Of a DNA stretch of 64,000 nt, positions 60,801 through 63,675 are shown piece by piece. The notes beneath the pieces were generated by a model. That model did no database searches, was not told the DNA's origin, and saw only the letters and a program-made list of their open reading frames with translations. Origin of the DNA: Apostichopus japonicus (Eukaryota > Echinodermata > Holothuroidea > Aspidochirotida > Stichopodidae); NCBI RefSeq assembly GCF_037975245.1, contig NC_092564.1, positions 22,779,984 to 22,843,983 on the forward strand, read 5' to 3'. The translations under genes were made by a program, and so were the position numbers. Numbering within the stretch: the stretch's first letter is position 1; the number at the start of each line of letters is the position of its first letter.

Positions 60801-63675
60801 TAATATAGCTATGGTCAGCCTGAAATGTCATATAGGACCATTCCGATAGTTTTCTGTGATTGAAAGGGAGCATAAGGAGAGATTTTTGGTTAAAGTAGTA
60901 GAACATAACTTGTGTAAGTAAGATCTGTTCAGATCAACCACGGAGTTTAGCTTCTTGACAAACTACCCTTATCTGGTGCTTATTTGATACAAGTATTTGT
61001 CCGTAATAGTTTTCCTAAATTCCCATCAAATGAACTAGGGTTTTAATATTCTTTATTGATAATAGAAATAAAGTTTCGAGGAAAGACTCAATCAAACAGA
61101 AAGCATTAGATAACGTTTTTTTAAACTTCTTTGCACTATGTAAGAAATTCACTCAAAATTACCTTTAACTGTGATGGTGAAAGAACATTCATCAGTATTT
61201 TGTGACAAATCTTCACAGGAACAAGTCACTATTGTTACTCCCATTTGAAATTCACTTCGGCTTGTTGCATCACAAGCAGCTTGGATGCCTGTGTCAATGT
61301 TGTCAGAACATGATGTCACAAAGTCAACTCTTGCAGTGGTTCCTCTTTGCAGCGTTGCATCAGCATCAATATCATTTGGACAGTTAACCGTAGGATTCGT
61401 CACATCTTCATATTATAAAAGCAGACAAGAAAGGTTAACAAGCAAATGTACTCAGATGTGATAGTACTGTAGATTTAACTTTTGGAAGGTGCTAAGAAAT
61501 AAAATATCTCATTGTCTCACTCAAAATTATCAACAAATTGATGGTCACAAAAGCTATTGTATGTCGTCTAAAATGAGTTGCCAATAAATGCAGTTGCTAG
61601 TGTAAGCCACATATCATAAAATCTACCAGTAATGATGATTTCAAGCGAGAAGAATATACAATACTGGTTAACACTTGTCGTCACAACTTTGCATTCAAGG
61701 AAGTAAACATCATGGGTATAGGTATAGGTAACAGCTTTATTGTTCATCAATAAACTTAAAACTTAATATAGCTATGGTCAGCCTGAAATGTCATAAAGGA
61801 CCATCCCGATAGTCTTCGGTGTTTGAAAGGGAGCTTAAGAATAGATTTTTGGTCAAGGTGGTAGAACATCGCATGTGTAGGTAAGATCTGTGCAGATCAG
61901 TCACAGAGTTTAGCTTCTTGTAAACTAGCCAAACATTTTCTGGTGCTTGCGAAGATAATTTGTTCTTGAAAATTTTCAGTAACTTCCCATTAAATAAACT
62001 AGGCTTTGAATGTTCTTTATTGATAATGGAAATACACTTTTGAGGAAAGACTCAATTAAACAGAAAGCATTAGATAACGTTTTTTTAAAATTTCTTTGCA
62101 TTATGTAAGAAATTCACTCAAAATTACCTTTAACTGTGATGGTGAAAGAACATTCATCAGTATTTTGTGACAAATCTTCACAGGAACAAGTCACTGTTGT
62201 TACTCCAATTTGAAATTCACTTTGGCTTGTTGCATTACAAGCAGCTTGAATGCCTGTGTCAATGTTGTCAGAACATGATGTCACAAAGTCAACTCTTGCA
62301 GTGGTTCCTCTCTGCAGTCTTCCATCAGTATCTATATTATGTGGACAGCTAGCCGTTGGGGGAACCACATCTTCAAGTTATAAACGAAAATAAGAAAGAT
62401 TAACAAGAAAATGTACTCAGATGTGATTCCACTGTAGATTTAACTATTGGAAGGTGATAAGAAATGACACTGCTCATTGTCCAATGATAAATAGCCAAAA
62501 AAACGATGGTCAAAAAAGCTATAGCATGTCGTCTAAAACATGTTGGCATTAAATGCAGTTGCAAGTGTCAGCCACATATCACAAATTTTACTATTCATGA
62601 TGTTTTGTTTTTGGCCGGAAGAATCTCCAAAACTGGTTTACACCGGTCTTTACAAGTTTTCATTCAAGGAAGTACAACATTATTGGTGTAGATAACAATT
62701 GCAGACAAAAGGTCAATCGTTACAATAGCTTTGGTCACTTAAAAGTTTATATACCCTCTATAGTACTGATCACTTTCTTAGTCAGTCTAAATCCATTCAA
62801 TATAGTTAAACTTTATAGCTGCTCATCAACTCTCACAAGTCTCTCTTTCCTTCCATATTCAAAACTATTGAATTCTTGTAAAATGATACTTCGGGATCAT
62901 TTCGTGAACTAGAATGTTGCGCAAACATCTTCTTAATAATAAACATCTTCCTTTCCCAATGTACACAATTGGCGAAAAACAAATAAATTGAATAAATTAA
63001 GTGTGGTGAACAACTGAAGAATCATAGATAAGATCATTACGTTGCACATCTTATCACTACATTGCAATAAAGTTTGCACTACTGGAGTAAACATTCTGAT
63101 AGTCTGCGATGATGTCATTGTGCTGTTATCATGACCTCTGACCAATATCAAAGGCCCTATTGCAAAGCCACAAACTTTAATACATAATAAATACACAATT
63201 AAGATTCGTTACAGTAACATTAAATCTTAAAAAATTACTGAAGATGTTAGGCACAAGAGATGAACTAAGTACTTGATAAGTGTGCCTGGTAGTACCTTTC
63301 TCTTTGGAAGGAAGATAAAATGTTGCTCGCTTCAGGATGGGTACAAAATTGCAAAGATAGTGCACCGATTAACCGATTTACCTAGTTTTCGGCAGATCCA
63401 TCTTTCACGTTGACAGTTTCGCGAAGAAGACCCCGAGCCACATTTTCTGTAGTGCAAATTTCTACCAAAGCATACCAAGTTATTGGGCAAATTGTTAATG
63501 TTAGCCCCACTTGTAACGATTGCAGTAGATGAAGGAGGCCTATTTTCAGTATCTGTGCATCTGTCATTTTCATCTGCTACTGTCGGATTTCCCGCTGAAC
63601 ATTTCAAGCGACCTGCATAATGAAATGTACGTCTTTGTGCATTGTTGCATCCCACAGTTTGACAGGATTTGCGAT
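1..63675 (-). CDS. Giant HYR-array adhesion GPCR gene (62 exons, partial at both ends)
   Basis: Locus-level entry; the exons are listed separately. Read from right to left they give a Cys-rich N-terminal module, 48 HYR domains, an Ig domain, an unassigned segment, a HormR-like region, a GAIN domain, a GPS, seven transmembrane helices and a cytoplasmic tail. This is family B2 (adhesion) GPCR architecture: autoproteolysis at the GPS leaves a non-covalent N-terminal/C-terminal fragment pair, and the new N-terminus of the membrane part acts as a tethered agonist. All 61 internal junctions have GT/AG and consistent phase, and no exon contains a frameshift or stop, so the gene looks functional. With about 4,937 codons in view it is in the size range of the largest known adhesion GPCRs, such as ADGRV1. 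Ligand and G protein are unknown. No orthologue symbol can be assigned. Confidence 0.9.
819..2641 (-). other. Intron
   Basis: 1.82 kb of AT-rich sequence containing the hairpin at 1786-1828 and a short aattt repeat at about 2529-2551. Otherwise nothing is recognised. Confidence 0.65.
1786..1828. repeat. Perfect 18-bp inverted repeat (hairpin)
   Basis: Arms 1786-1803 (tagttgcttattcctgca) and 1811-1828 are exact reverse complements around a 7-base loop. Intronic; function unknown. Confidence 0.9.
2642..2708 (-). CDS. Exon: transmembrane helix 4 and extracellular loop 2
   Basis: A 67-base exon, phase 1 in and phase 2 out, with acceptor atttgcag and donor GACTA|gtaagt. It encodes G-A-P-A-V-I-V-V-A-C-V-S-Y, completing the family's G-W-G-x-P motif from the previous exon, and then D-S-Y-A-S-C-D-Y, which supplies the second Cys of the TM3-loop disulfide. 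Confidence 0.93.
2709..4098 (-). other. Intron
   Basis: 1.39 kb of AT-rich sequence. I see no repeat, RNA or coding signal; the minus-strand open frame at 3535-3723 has no family resemblance. Confidence 0.6.
4099..4361 (-). CDS. Exon: transmembrane helices 2-3 and start of 4
   Basis: A 263-base exon, phase 2 in and phase 1 out, with acceptor taccacag and donor ATGGG|gtgagt. It encodes I-I-L-N-L-S-I-S-L-L-G-L-Y-F-C-F-V-I-G-I (TM2), the extracellular-loop Cys in K-G-I-C-V, H-F-F-L-L-A-S-V-T-W-M-S-I-E-A (TM3) with N-M-Y-L-L-F-V-K-V-F, and C-A-I-G-W-G at the TM4 start. These are hallmark family B2 GPCR motifs. Confidence 0.97.
4362..5773 (-). other. Intron carrying a minisatellite
   Basis: 1.4 kb between the TM1 and TM2-4 exons, mostly occupied by the repeat at 4541-5415. 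No other feature is seen. Confidence 0.7.
4541..5415. repeat. Minisatellite, about 25 bp unit, about 35 copies
   Basis: Degenerate head-to-tail copies of a unit with aattagctagcatacct followed by a short actcctgc-like spacer. The palindromic core gctagc is the best conserved part. Copies decay toward both ends. Confidence 0.9.
5774..5883 (-). CDS. Exon: transmembrane helix 1
   Basis: A 110-base exon, phase 0 in and phase 2 out, with acceptor atttcag and donor AGCAA|gtaagc. It encodes D-V-H-G-S-I-E-S-K-A-L-D, then the hydrophobic stretch I-F-S-I-I-G-C-I-I-S-V-M-G-L-I-V-I-I-V-T-Y, which is TM1 of the seven-helix bundle. Confidence 0.93.
5884..7359 (-). other. Intron
   Basis: 1.48 kb of AT-rich sequence with a short local repeat of attattggacaatat words at about 6565-6645. 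No gene is seen. Confidence 0.6.
7360..7506 (-). CDS. Exon: GPS autoproteolysis site and tethered agonist
   Basis: A 147-base phase 0-0 exon with acceptor ttctcag and donor CTTGTT|gtgagt. Its 49 residues carry the GPS: C-C-Y-W near the start, K-G-W-A-D-D-G, then Y-R-C-K-F-S-H-L-T-N-F-A-V-L-V. The His-Leu/Thr cleavage triad is intact, and T-N-F-A-V-L-V is a good match to the Stachel tethered agonist. Two of the four canonical GPS cysteines are absent: the one after W-x-x-x-G is Gly, and the second of the C-x-C pair is Phe. The exon boundary falls inside the Stachel segment, seven residues after the cleavage site. Confidence 0.95.
7507..8588 (-). other. Intron
   Basis: 1.08 kb. About 7690-7860 and 8405-8470 contain irregular, loosely repeated gataaccaa/gatgat words. 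The plus-strand 78-codon open frame at 8112-8348 has no recognisable domain. Confidence 0.55.
8589..8770 (-). CDS. Exon: GAIN beta-sandwich
   Basis: A 182-base exon, phase 1 in and phase 0 out, with acceptor tgttgcag and donor ATAGAG|gtatat. It encodes V-S-Q-V-L-V-A-L-V-F-T-V-H-R, then R-T-E-K-V-N-S-L-I-I-S-A-S, the V-N-S-x-[IV]-I-[SG]-A-S strand pair typical just before the GPS. The final residues lead directly into the GPS exon. Confidence 0.9.
9173..9578 (-). CDS. Exon: GAIN domain core
   Basis: A 406-base exon, phase 0 in and phase 1 out, with acceptor gcatatag and donor AATG|gtagag. It encodes about 135 residues: a helical start (V-V-N-T-I-D-N-V-V-H), a Ser/Thr/Asn-rich middle with Q-L-D-N-V and N-F-S, then beta-rich sequence ending near V-P-H-E-V-G. 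It spans the junction between the helical and beta-sandwich GAIN subdomains. Confidence 0.88.
9579..10878 (-). other. Intron
   Basis: 1.3 kb, AT-rich. I see no repeat or coding signal beyond chance open frames. Confidence 0.6.
10879..11034 (-). CDS. Exon: GAIN subdomain A helices
   Basis: A 156-base phase 0-0 exon with acceptor cttacag and donor AGCCAG|gtaaac. Its 52 residues include D-N-A-F-Y-V-A-E-V-L-V-N-L-T and N-V-D-I-V-A-Q-G-L-E-K-V, the amphipathic helices typical of GAIN subdomain A. Two N-glycosylation sequons, N-L-T and N-D-T, are visible. Confidence 0.9.
11229..11359 (-). CDS. Exon: start of GAIN domain
   Basis: A 131-base exon, phase 1 in and phase 0 out, with acceptor ttcacag and donor AATGAG|gtatac. 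It encodes D-R-S-Q-A-T-C-R-C-N-G, then F-K-E-A-L-W-D-D-P, then A-R-Y-Q-T-L-N-E, the helical start of GAIN subdomain A. A second in-frame donor, GTTCAG|gtacaa, lies 51 bases earlier (about 11280) and would also keep phase 0, giving a product 17 residues shorter. The longer form fits the family better. Confidence 0.82.
11506..11667. mobile_element. Possible MITE-like element, about 162 bp
   Basis: The left end reads cagtggcgtcgcca and the right end is the reverse complement of cagtggcctcgcca, a 13/14 match. The interior is G-rich on the left and C-rich on the right, so it could fold back. Its GC content is far above the flanks. There is no coding capacity, and the target duplication is unclear (ataaaa occurs near both ends but not flush). 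It resembles the short non-autonomous repeats with this terminal motif that are common in invertebrate genomes. Confidence 0.55.
12213..12290. repeat. 39-bp tandem duplication
   Basis: Two head-to-tail copies (12213-12251 and 12252-12290) that start attttacacaaacaca and contain gtacatatgtgtgaaat. They differ at two or three bases. Intronic. Confidence 0.85.
12431..12535 (-). CDS. Exon: HormR-like / pre-GAIN region
   Basis: A 105-base phase 1-1 exon with acceptor tatacgcag and donor TCAG|gtaagt. It encodes Y-C-K-E-E, then D-Y-G-R-I-E-F-P-N-T-F-L-G, matching the C...G-x-I-x-[WF]-P-x-T-x-x-G signature that starts the HormR/pre-GAIN segment of adhesion GPCRs. The next exon supplies T-C-R-C. The full set of HormR cysteines is not evident, so this is HormR-like rather than a clear hormone-binding module. 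Confidence 0.85.
12536..14965 (-). other. Intron carrying a large minisatellite
   Basis: 2.4 kb, most of it the minisatellite listed at 12903-14720. A C-rich tract lies at about 12744-12758. No coding signal remains outside the repeat. Confidence 0.7.
12903..14720. repeat. Minisatellite, about 50 bp unit, about 36 copies
   Basis: Degenerate tandem copies of a unit with gttacgatcatttgataca, then tatgctatcccc, then the palindrome gggccc. Around 13870-14450 there is higher-order structure (100/150 bp). Because three units equal 150 bases, open frames appear on the plus strand with repeated W-A-L-L-S-L-R-S-F-D; these are repeat artefacts, not genes. Confidence 0.88.
14966..15119 (-). CDS. Exon: unassigned extracellular segment, part 2
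   Basis: A 154-base exon, phase 0 in and phase 1 out, with acceptor attttgtag and donor AACT|gtgagt. It encodes 51 residues: L-L-N-E-G-Y-D-V-T at the start, a basic K-K-R-S-T patch, N-L-T and N-I-T sequons, and a W-E-D-W near the end. With the preceding exon it forms a segment of about 72 residues between the Ig domain and the HormR-like exon. No cysteine is present, which argues against EGF, CCP or LDLa. Confidence 0.82.
15234..15430. repeat. Minisatellite, about 23-24 bp unit
   Basis: About eight degenerate copies of a unit built around ccatgccagataccagta plus a short A-rich spacer, all in one orientation, inside the intron between the two unassigned exons. A short plus-strand open frame across it is a by-product of the repeat. 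Confidence 0.8.
15710..15771 (-). CDS. Exon: unassigned extracellular segment, part 1
   Basis: A 62-base exon, phase 1 in and phase 0 out, with acceptor ctccaaag and donor GGCATG|gtacgt. It encodes 20 residues after the split Asp, beginning F-L-K-F-T-L-S-V-F-N-Q-S, with an N-Q-S sequon. The small exon is supported by exact phase fit to both neighbours. I do not recognise the domain; a SEA-like fold is possible but unproven. Confidence 0.75.
15772..16514 (-). other. Intron
   Basis: 743 bases of AT-rich, apparently unique sequence. I see no coding or repeat signal. Confidence 0.6.
16515..16766 (-). CDS. Exon: immunoglobulin domain
   Basis: This 252-base phase 1-1 exon has acceptor gttaaaag and donor AGTG|gtaagg. 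It encodes 84 residues forming a C2/I-set Ig domain: D-P-P-I-I at the start (A strand), Cys at the B strand in F-D-L-S-C-D, Trp in I-S-W-T-R (C strand), N-Q-G-S-Y-V-C in the F strand, and L-V-I-S closing strand G. One Ig domain next to the HormR/GAIN region is common in adhesion GPCRs; it probably serves binding or spacing between the HYR rod and the GAIN domain. Confidence 0.92.
16767..18162 (-). other. Intron between HYR48 and the Ig exon
   Basis: It contains decayed array-type intron sequence: about 16970-17400 matches 62500-62935, and about 17690-18060 gives a second partial match. I see no seventh-strand HYR exon or pseudoexon between them. A C-rich tract sits at about 16829-16844. Confidence 0.65.
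18163..18405 (-). CDS. HYR exon 48 (membrane-proximal end of array)
   Basis: Old unit: C-P-D-N-I-D-T-G, D-I-E-A-A-C-N-A-S, S-G-F-P-V-G. It is spliced in phase 1 to the Ig exon. Confidence 0.92.
19073..19315 (-). CDS. HYR exon 47
   Basis: Old unit: V-A-L-C-S-D-N, I-D-K-G, A-V-C-N-A-R (usual sequon lost) and a V-T-V-T ending. Its acceptor tract and flanking introns are diverged. Confidence 0.92.
20043..20285 (-). CDS. HYR exon 46
   Basis: Compact-unit type with F-L-A-S-C, F-L-I-G and an N-V-S-V-N ending; more diverged than HYR44 and HYR45. Confidence 0.92.
20528..20770 (-). CDS. HYR exon 45
   Basis: Compact-unit type with S-E-L-P-V-G and R-N-A-D-D-C. Confidence 0.92.
21013..21255 (-). CDS. 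HYR exon 44
   Basis: Compact-unit type, D-V-T-P-P-M-A-S-C, with an N-I-S sequon at 12-14 and N-V-T near the end. Confidence 0.92.
21498..21740 (-). CDS. HYR exon 43
   Basis: Hybrid: its first third (T-H-P-T-A-S-C-P-N-D) resembles the upstream block, while the rest (A-D-C-T-A-I-S-G, I-V-I-C-S-C, F-N-V-T) matches the compact 485-bp units. Confidence 0.92.
22415..22657 (-). CDS. HYR exon 42
   Basis: R-K-F-P-V-G type; last unit of the T-H-P-T, N-G-T block. Confidence 0.93.
23378..23620 (-). CDS. HYR exon 41
   Basis: S-E-F-S-M-G type; twin of HYR30. Confidence 0.93.
24329..24571 (-). CDS. HYR exon 40
   Basis: S-E-F-P-I-G type with C-S-N-D (Pro10 to Ser). The acceptor reads atatgtag instead of the usual ttgaag. 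Confidence 0.92.
25309..25551 (-). CDS. HYR exon 39
   Basis: R-K-F-P-V-G type with T-D-A-S at 15-18. Confidence 0.93.
26269..26511 (-). CDS. HYR exon 38
   Basis: S-E-F-P-M-G type with D-I-N-T-N at 12-16. Confidence 0.93.
27251..27493 (-). CDS. HYR exon 37
   Basis: S-E-F-P-M-G-G type; T-N-A-R at 15-18 removes the extra N-A-S sequon present in its neighbours. Confidence 0.93.
28211..28453 (-). CDS. HYR exon 36
   Basis: S-E-F-P-L-G-A type with L-Q-N-G. Confidence 0.93.
29171..29413 (-). CDS. HYR exon 35
   Basis: R-K-F-P-V-G type with private G-T-I-A at 22-25 and E-D-V-S at 65-68. Confidence 0.93.
30129..30371 (-). CDS. HYR exon 34
   Basis: S-E-F-P-L-G-A type; differs from HYR32 in having Asn28 instead of Asp28. 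Confidence 0.93.
31108..31350 (-). CDS. HYR exon 33
   Basis: R-K-F-P-V-G type with V-N-F-E-A-S-C. Confidence 0.93.
32067..32309 (-). CDS. HYR exon 32
   Basis: S-E-F-P-L-G-A type with L-R-N-G at 19-22; 1,938 bp from its near twin HYR34. Confidence 0.93.
33056..33298 (-). CDS. HYR exon 31
   Basis: R-K-F-P-V-G type with T-V-S-C-S-C (Thr61 to Ser). Confidence 0.93.
34044..34286 (-). CDS. HYR exon 30
   Basis: First T-H-P-T unit, with an added N-G-T sequon at 21-23 and S-E-N-V-D at 34-38. The protein is identical to HYR41, 10.7 kb away. Confidence 0.93.
35012..35254 (-). CDS. HYR exon 29
   Basis: Boundary unit: D-I-R-T-D and F-E-A-S-C as in HYR4, and C-D-A-T-S-R-S-E-F-Q-M-G as in HYR2. It is the last T-N-P-T unit. 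Confidence 0.93.
35978..36220 (-). CDS. HYR exon 28
   Basis: Class gamma with C-E-D-M-S at 64-68; 2,902 bp from HYR25. Confidence 0.93.
36944..37186 (-). CDS. HYR exon 27
   Basis: Class alpha with A-N-C at 7-9; 2,902 bp from HYR24. Confidence 0.93.
37912..38154 (-). CDS. HYR exon 26
   Basis: Class beta; the protein is identical to HYR21. Its donor reads AAAG|GTAACT. Confidence 0.93.
38880..39122 (-). CDS. HYR exon 25
   Basis: Class gamma with private D-E-M-L at 16-19 and S-D-N-T-D (Ile37 to Thr). Confidence 0.93.
39846..40088 (-). CDS. HYR exon 24
   Basis: Class alpha with A-S-C at 7-9. Confidence 0.93.
40814..41056 (-). CDS. HYR exon 23
   Basis: Class beta with Thr18 and a private E-C-A-F at 73-76 (Ser to Ala). 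Confidence 0.93.
41780..42022 (-). CDS. HYR exon 22
   Basis: Class alpha: T-T-C-S-D-N at 31-36 and A-S-C at 7-9; the protein is identical to HYR24, 1,934 bp away. Confidence 0.93.
42748..42990 (-). CDS. HYR exon 21
   Basis: Class beta of the 36-43 kb region: C-N-T-T-S at 45-49, S-R-S-E-F-P-M-G, Arg18. Confidence 0.93.
43718..43960 (-). CDS. HYR exon 20
   Basis: Arg18/Lys52 type; last unit of the young block. Its donor reads AAAG|GTTAGT, whereas the next units use AAAG|GTAATT. Confidence 0.93.
44688..44930 (-). CDS. HYR exon 19
   Basis: Thr18/Lys52 type with the linked silent CCC proline codon; the acceptor tract has a private caaggaag variant. Confidence 0.93.
45658..45900 (-). CDS. HYR exon 18
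   Basis: Arg18/Glu52 type. Confidence 0.93.
46628..46870 (-). CDS. HYR exon 17
   Basis: Thr18/Lys52 type with the linked silent CCC proline codon. Confidence 0.93.
47599..47841 (-). CDS. HYR exon 16
   Basis: Arg18/Glu52 type. Spacing to HYR17 is 971 because of a longer A run near 46966. Confidence 0.93.
48569..48811 (-). CDS. HYR exon 15
   Basis: Arg18/Lys52 type, lying between two Glu52 units. Confidence 0.93.
49539..49781 (-). CDS. HYR exon 14
   Basis: Arg18/Glu52 type; last of the four-unit identical run. Confidence 0.93.
50509..50751 (-). CDS. HYR exon 13
   Basis: Arg18/Glu52 type. The intron on its right, toward HYR12, has a private base change (aactgccg for aactaccg near 50970). 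Confidence 0.93.
51479..51721 (-). CDS. HYR exon 12
   Basis: Arg18/Glu52 type; protein identical to its neighbours HYR11 and HYR13. Confidence 0.93.
52449..52691 (-). CDS. HYR exon 11
   Basis: Arg18/Glu52 type; one of four consecutive units (HYR11-14) with identical protein. Confidence 0.93.
53412..53654 (-). CDS. HYR exon 10
   Basis: Thr18/Lys52 type. The downstream intron lacks 7 bases near 53046, so spacing to HYR11 is 963 rather than 970. Confidence 0.93.
54382..54624 (-). CDS. HYR exon 9
   Basis: Arg18/Lys52 type; the protein is identical to HYR8, 15 and 20. Confidence 0.93.
55352..55594 (-). CDS. HYR exon 8
   Basis: Arg18/Lys52 type, but it carries the silent CCC proline codon otherwise linked to Thr18 units, so it looks recombinant. 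The spacing to HYR7 is one base short (969). Confidence 0.93.
56321..56563 (-). CDS. HYR exon 7
   Basis: Arg18/Glu52 type; the protein is identical to HYR11-14, 16 and 18. Confidence 0.93.
57291..57533 (-). CDS. HYR exon 6
   Basis: Thr18/Lys52 type with a private Asp14-to-Tyr change. Confidence 0.93.
58261..58503 (-). CDS. HYR exon 5
   Basis: First unit of the young 970-bp block. Arg18/Lys52 type, with a private I-T-I-K ending instead of I-T-V-K. Confidence 0.93.
59232..59474 (-). CDS. HYR exon 4
   Basis: It carries D-I-R-T-D at 12-16, F-E-A-S-C at 29-33 and R-K-F-P-V-G at 51-56. Its first 40 residues and the following intron match HYR29, 24 kb away, so the two bracket the younger T-N-P-T units. 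Confidence 0.9.
60200..60442 (-). CDS. HYR exon 3
   Basis: Threonine at residue 18 combined with glutamate at 52, a pairing not seen in the young block HYR5-20. The preceding intron (60443 onwards) is the type found around HYR22-28 rather than the type beside HYR5-20. Confidence 0.9.
61163..61405 (-). CDS. HYR exon 2
   Basis: A T-N-P-T unit with V-N-C at residues 7-9 and D-A-T at 46-48, which removes the usual N-glycosylation sequon. It shares S-R-S-E-F-Q-M-G with HYR29. Confidence 0.9.
62128..62370 (-). CDS. HYR exon 1 (most N-terminal)
   Basis: It is the outlier at the N-terminal edge: it opens D-V-V-P-P instead of D-V-T-N-P, closer to the general HYR consensus, and has F-Q-I-G where most units have F-P-x-G. 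This is probably an old edge unit that escaped homogenisation. Confidence 0.9.
62371..63381 (-). other. Intron between the Cys-rich exon and HYR1
   Basis: About 1 kb. Its HYR1-proximal half (roughly 62450-62935) is a copy of the array's intron sequence and extends beyond what the inner units keep. It matches the intron at the far end of the array (about 16970-17400). The remainder shows no coding signal; short minus-strand open frames at 62933-63365 have no family resemblance. Confidence 0.7.
63382..63675 (-). CDS. Exon: Cys-rich N-terminal module (TSP1 tail plus CCP-like)
   Basis: This 294-base phase 1-1 exon has acceptor ttccacag and donor CTAG|gtaaat. It encodes 98 residues with eight cysteines at 5, 10, 26, 40, 69, 79, 88 and 95. 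The opening DRKSCQTVGC resembles the last Cys pair of a thrombospondin type-1 repeat whose start would lie in an upstream exon outside the window. Residues 40-95 (Cys, Pro-Pro, Gly, a Leu-His-Tyr-Arg-Lys-Cys stretch, then Arg-Asn-Cys and Arg-Trp-Ile-Cys) are spaced like a degenerate CCP/sushi module, which often accompanies HYR. The exon call is firm from splice sites and phase; the domain names are tentative. Confidence 0.7.

Larger units (their letters stand above)
18163..62370 (-). repeat. Tandem array of 48 HYR exon-intron units
   Basis: Forty-eight exons of exactly 243 bases, all phase 1-1, are separated by introns that are themselves repeated (mostly about 720-740 bases; 242 bases in three cases). 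Each encodes one 81-residue HYR (hyalin repeat) domain, an Ig-like beta sandwich of extracellular adhesion proteins. Residue 1 is an Asp whose codon is split across the junction. The consensus starts D-V-T-x-P-T-A-x-C-P, has S-D-N near residues 34-36, a T-C-S-C at 61-64 and ends in F-T-[IV]-T-V-K. Six cysteines fall at 9, 33, 45, 62, 64 and 74. Spacing is 970 bp in 43718-58503, 966-968 in 35978-42990, about 951-989 in 22415-35254 and 485 in 20043-21740. No unit is a pseudogene. The gaps longer than 300 bases in this interval are these repeated introns and contain no other gene. Confidence 0.95.

Noticed and set aside
36332-61750. Repeated minus-strand intronic open frames (60-81 codons, containing F-Y-D-M-W-L-T-L-A-T-A-F-I-G)
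   Set aside because: They sit inside array introns, are open in only some units, have no domain resemblance and would not fit the phase 1-1 pattern. They are chance frames copied with the intron.
34083-62352. Repeated plus-strand 61-codon open frames opposite the HYR exons (starting M-T-N-L-H-R-N-K)
   Set aside because: They lie exactly antisense to the HYR exons and recur only because the exon is repeated. No splice or family evidence supports them.
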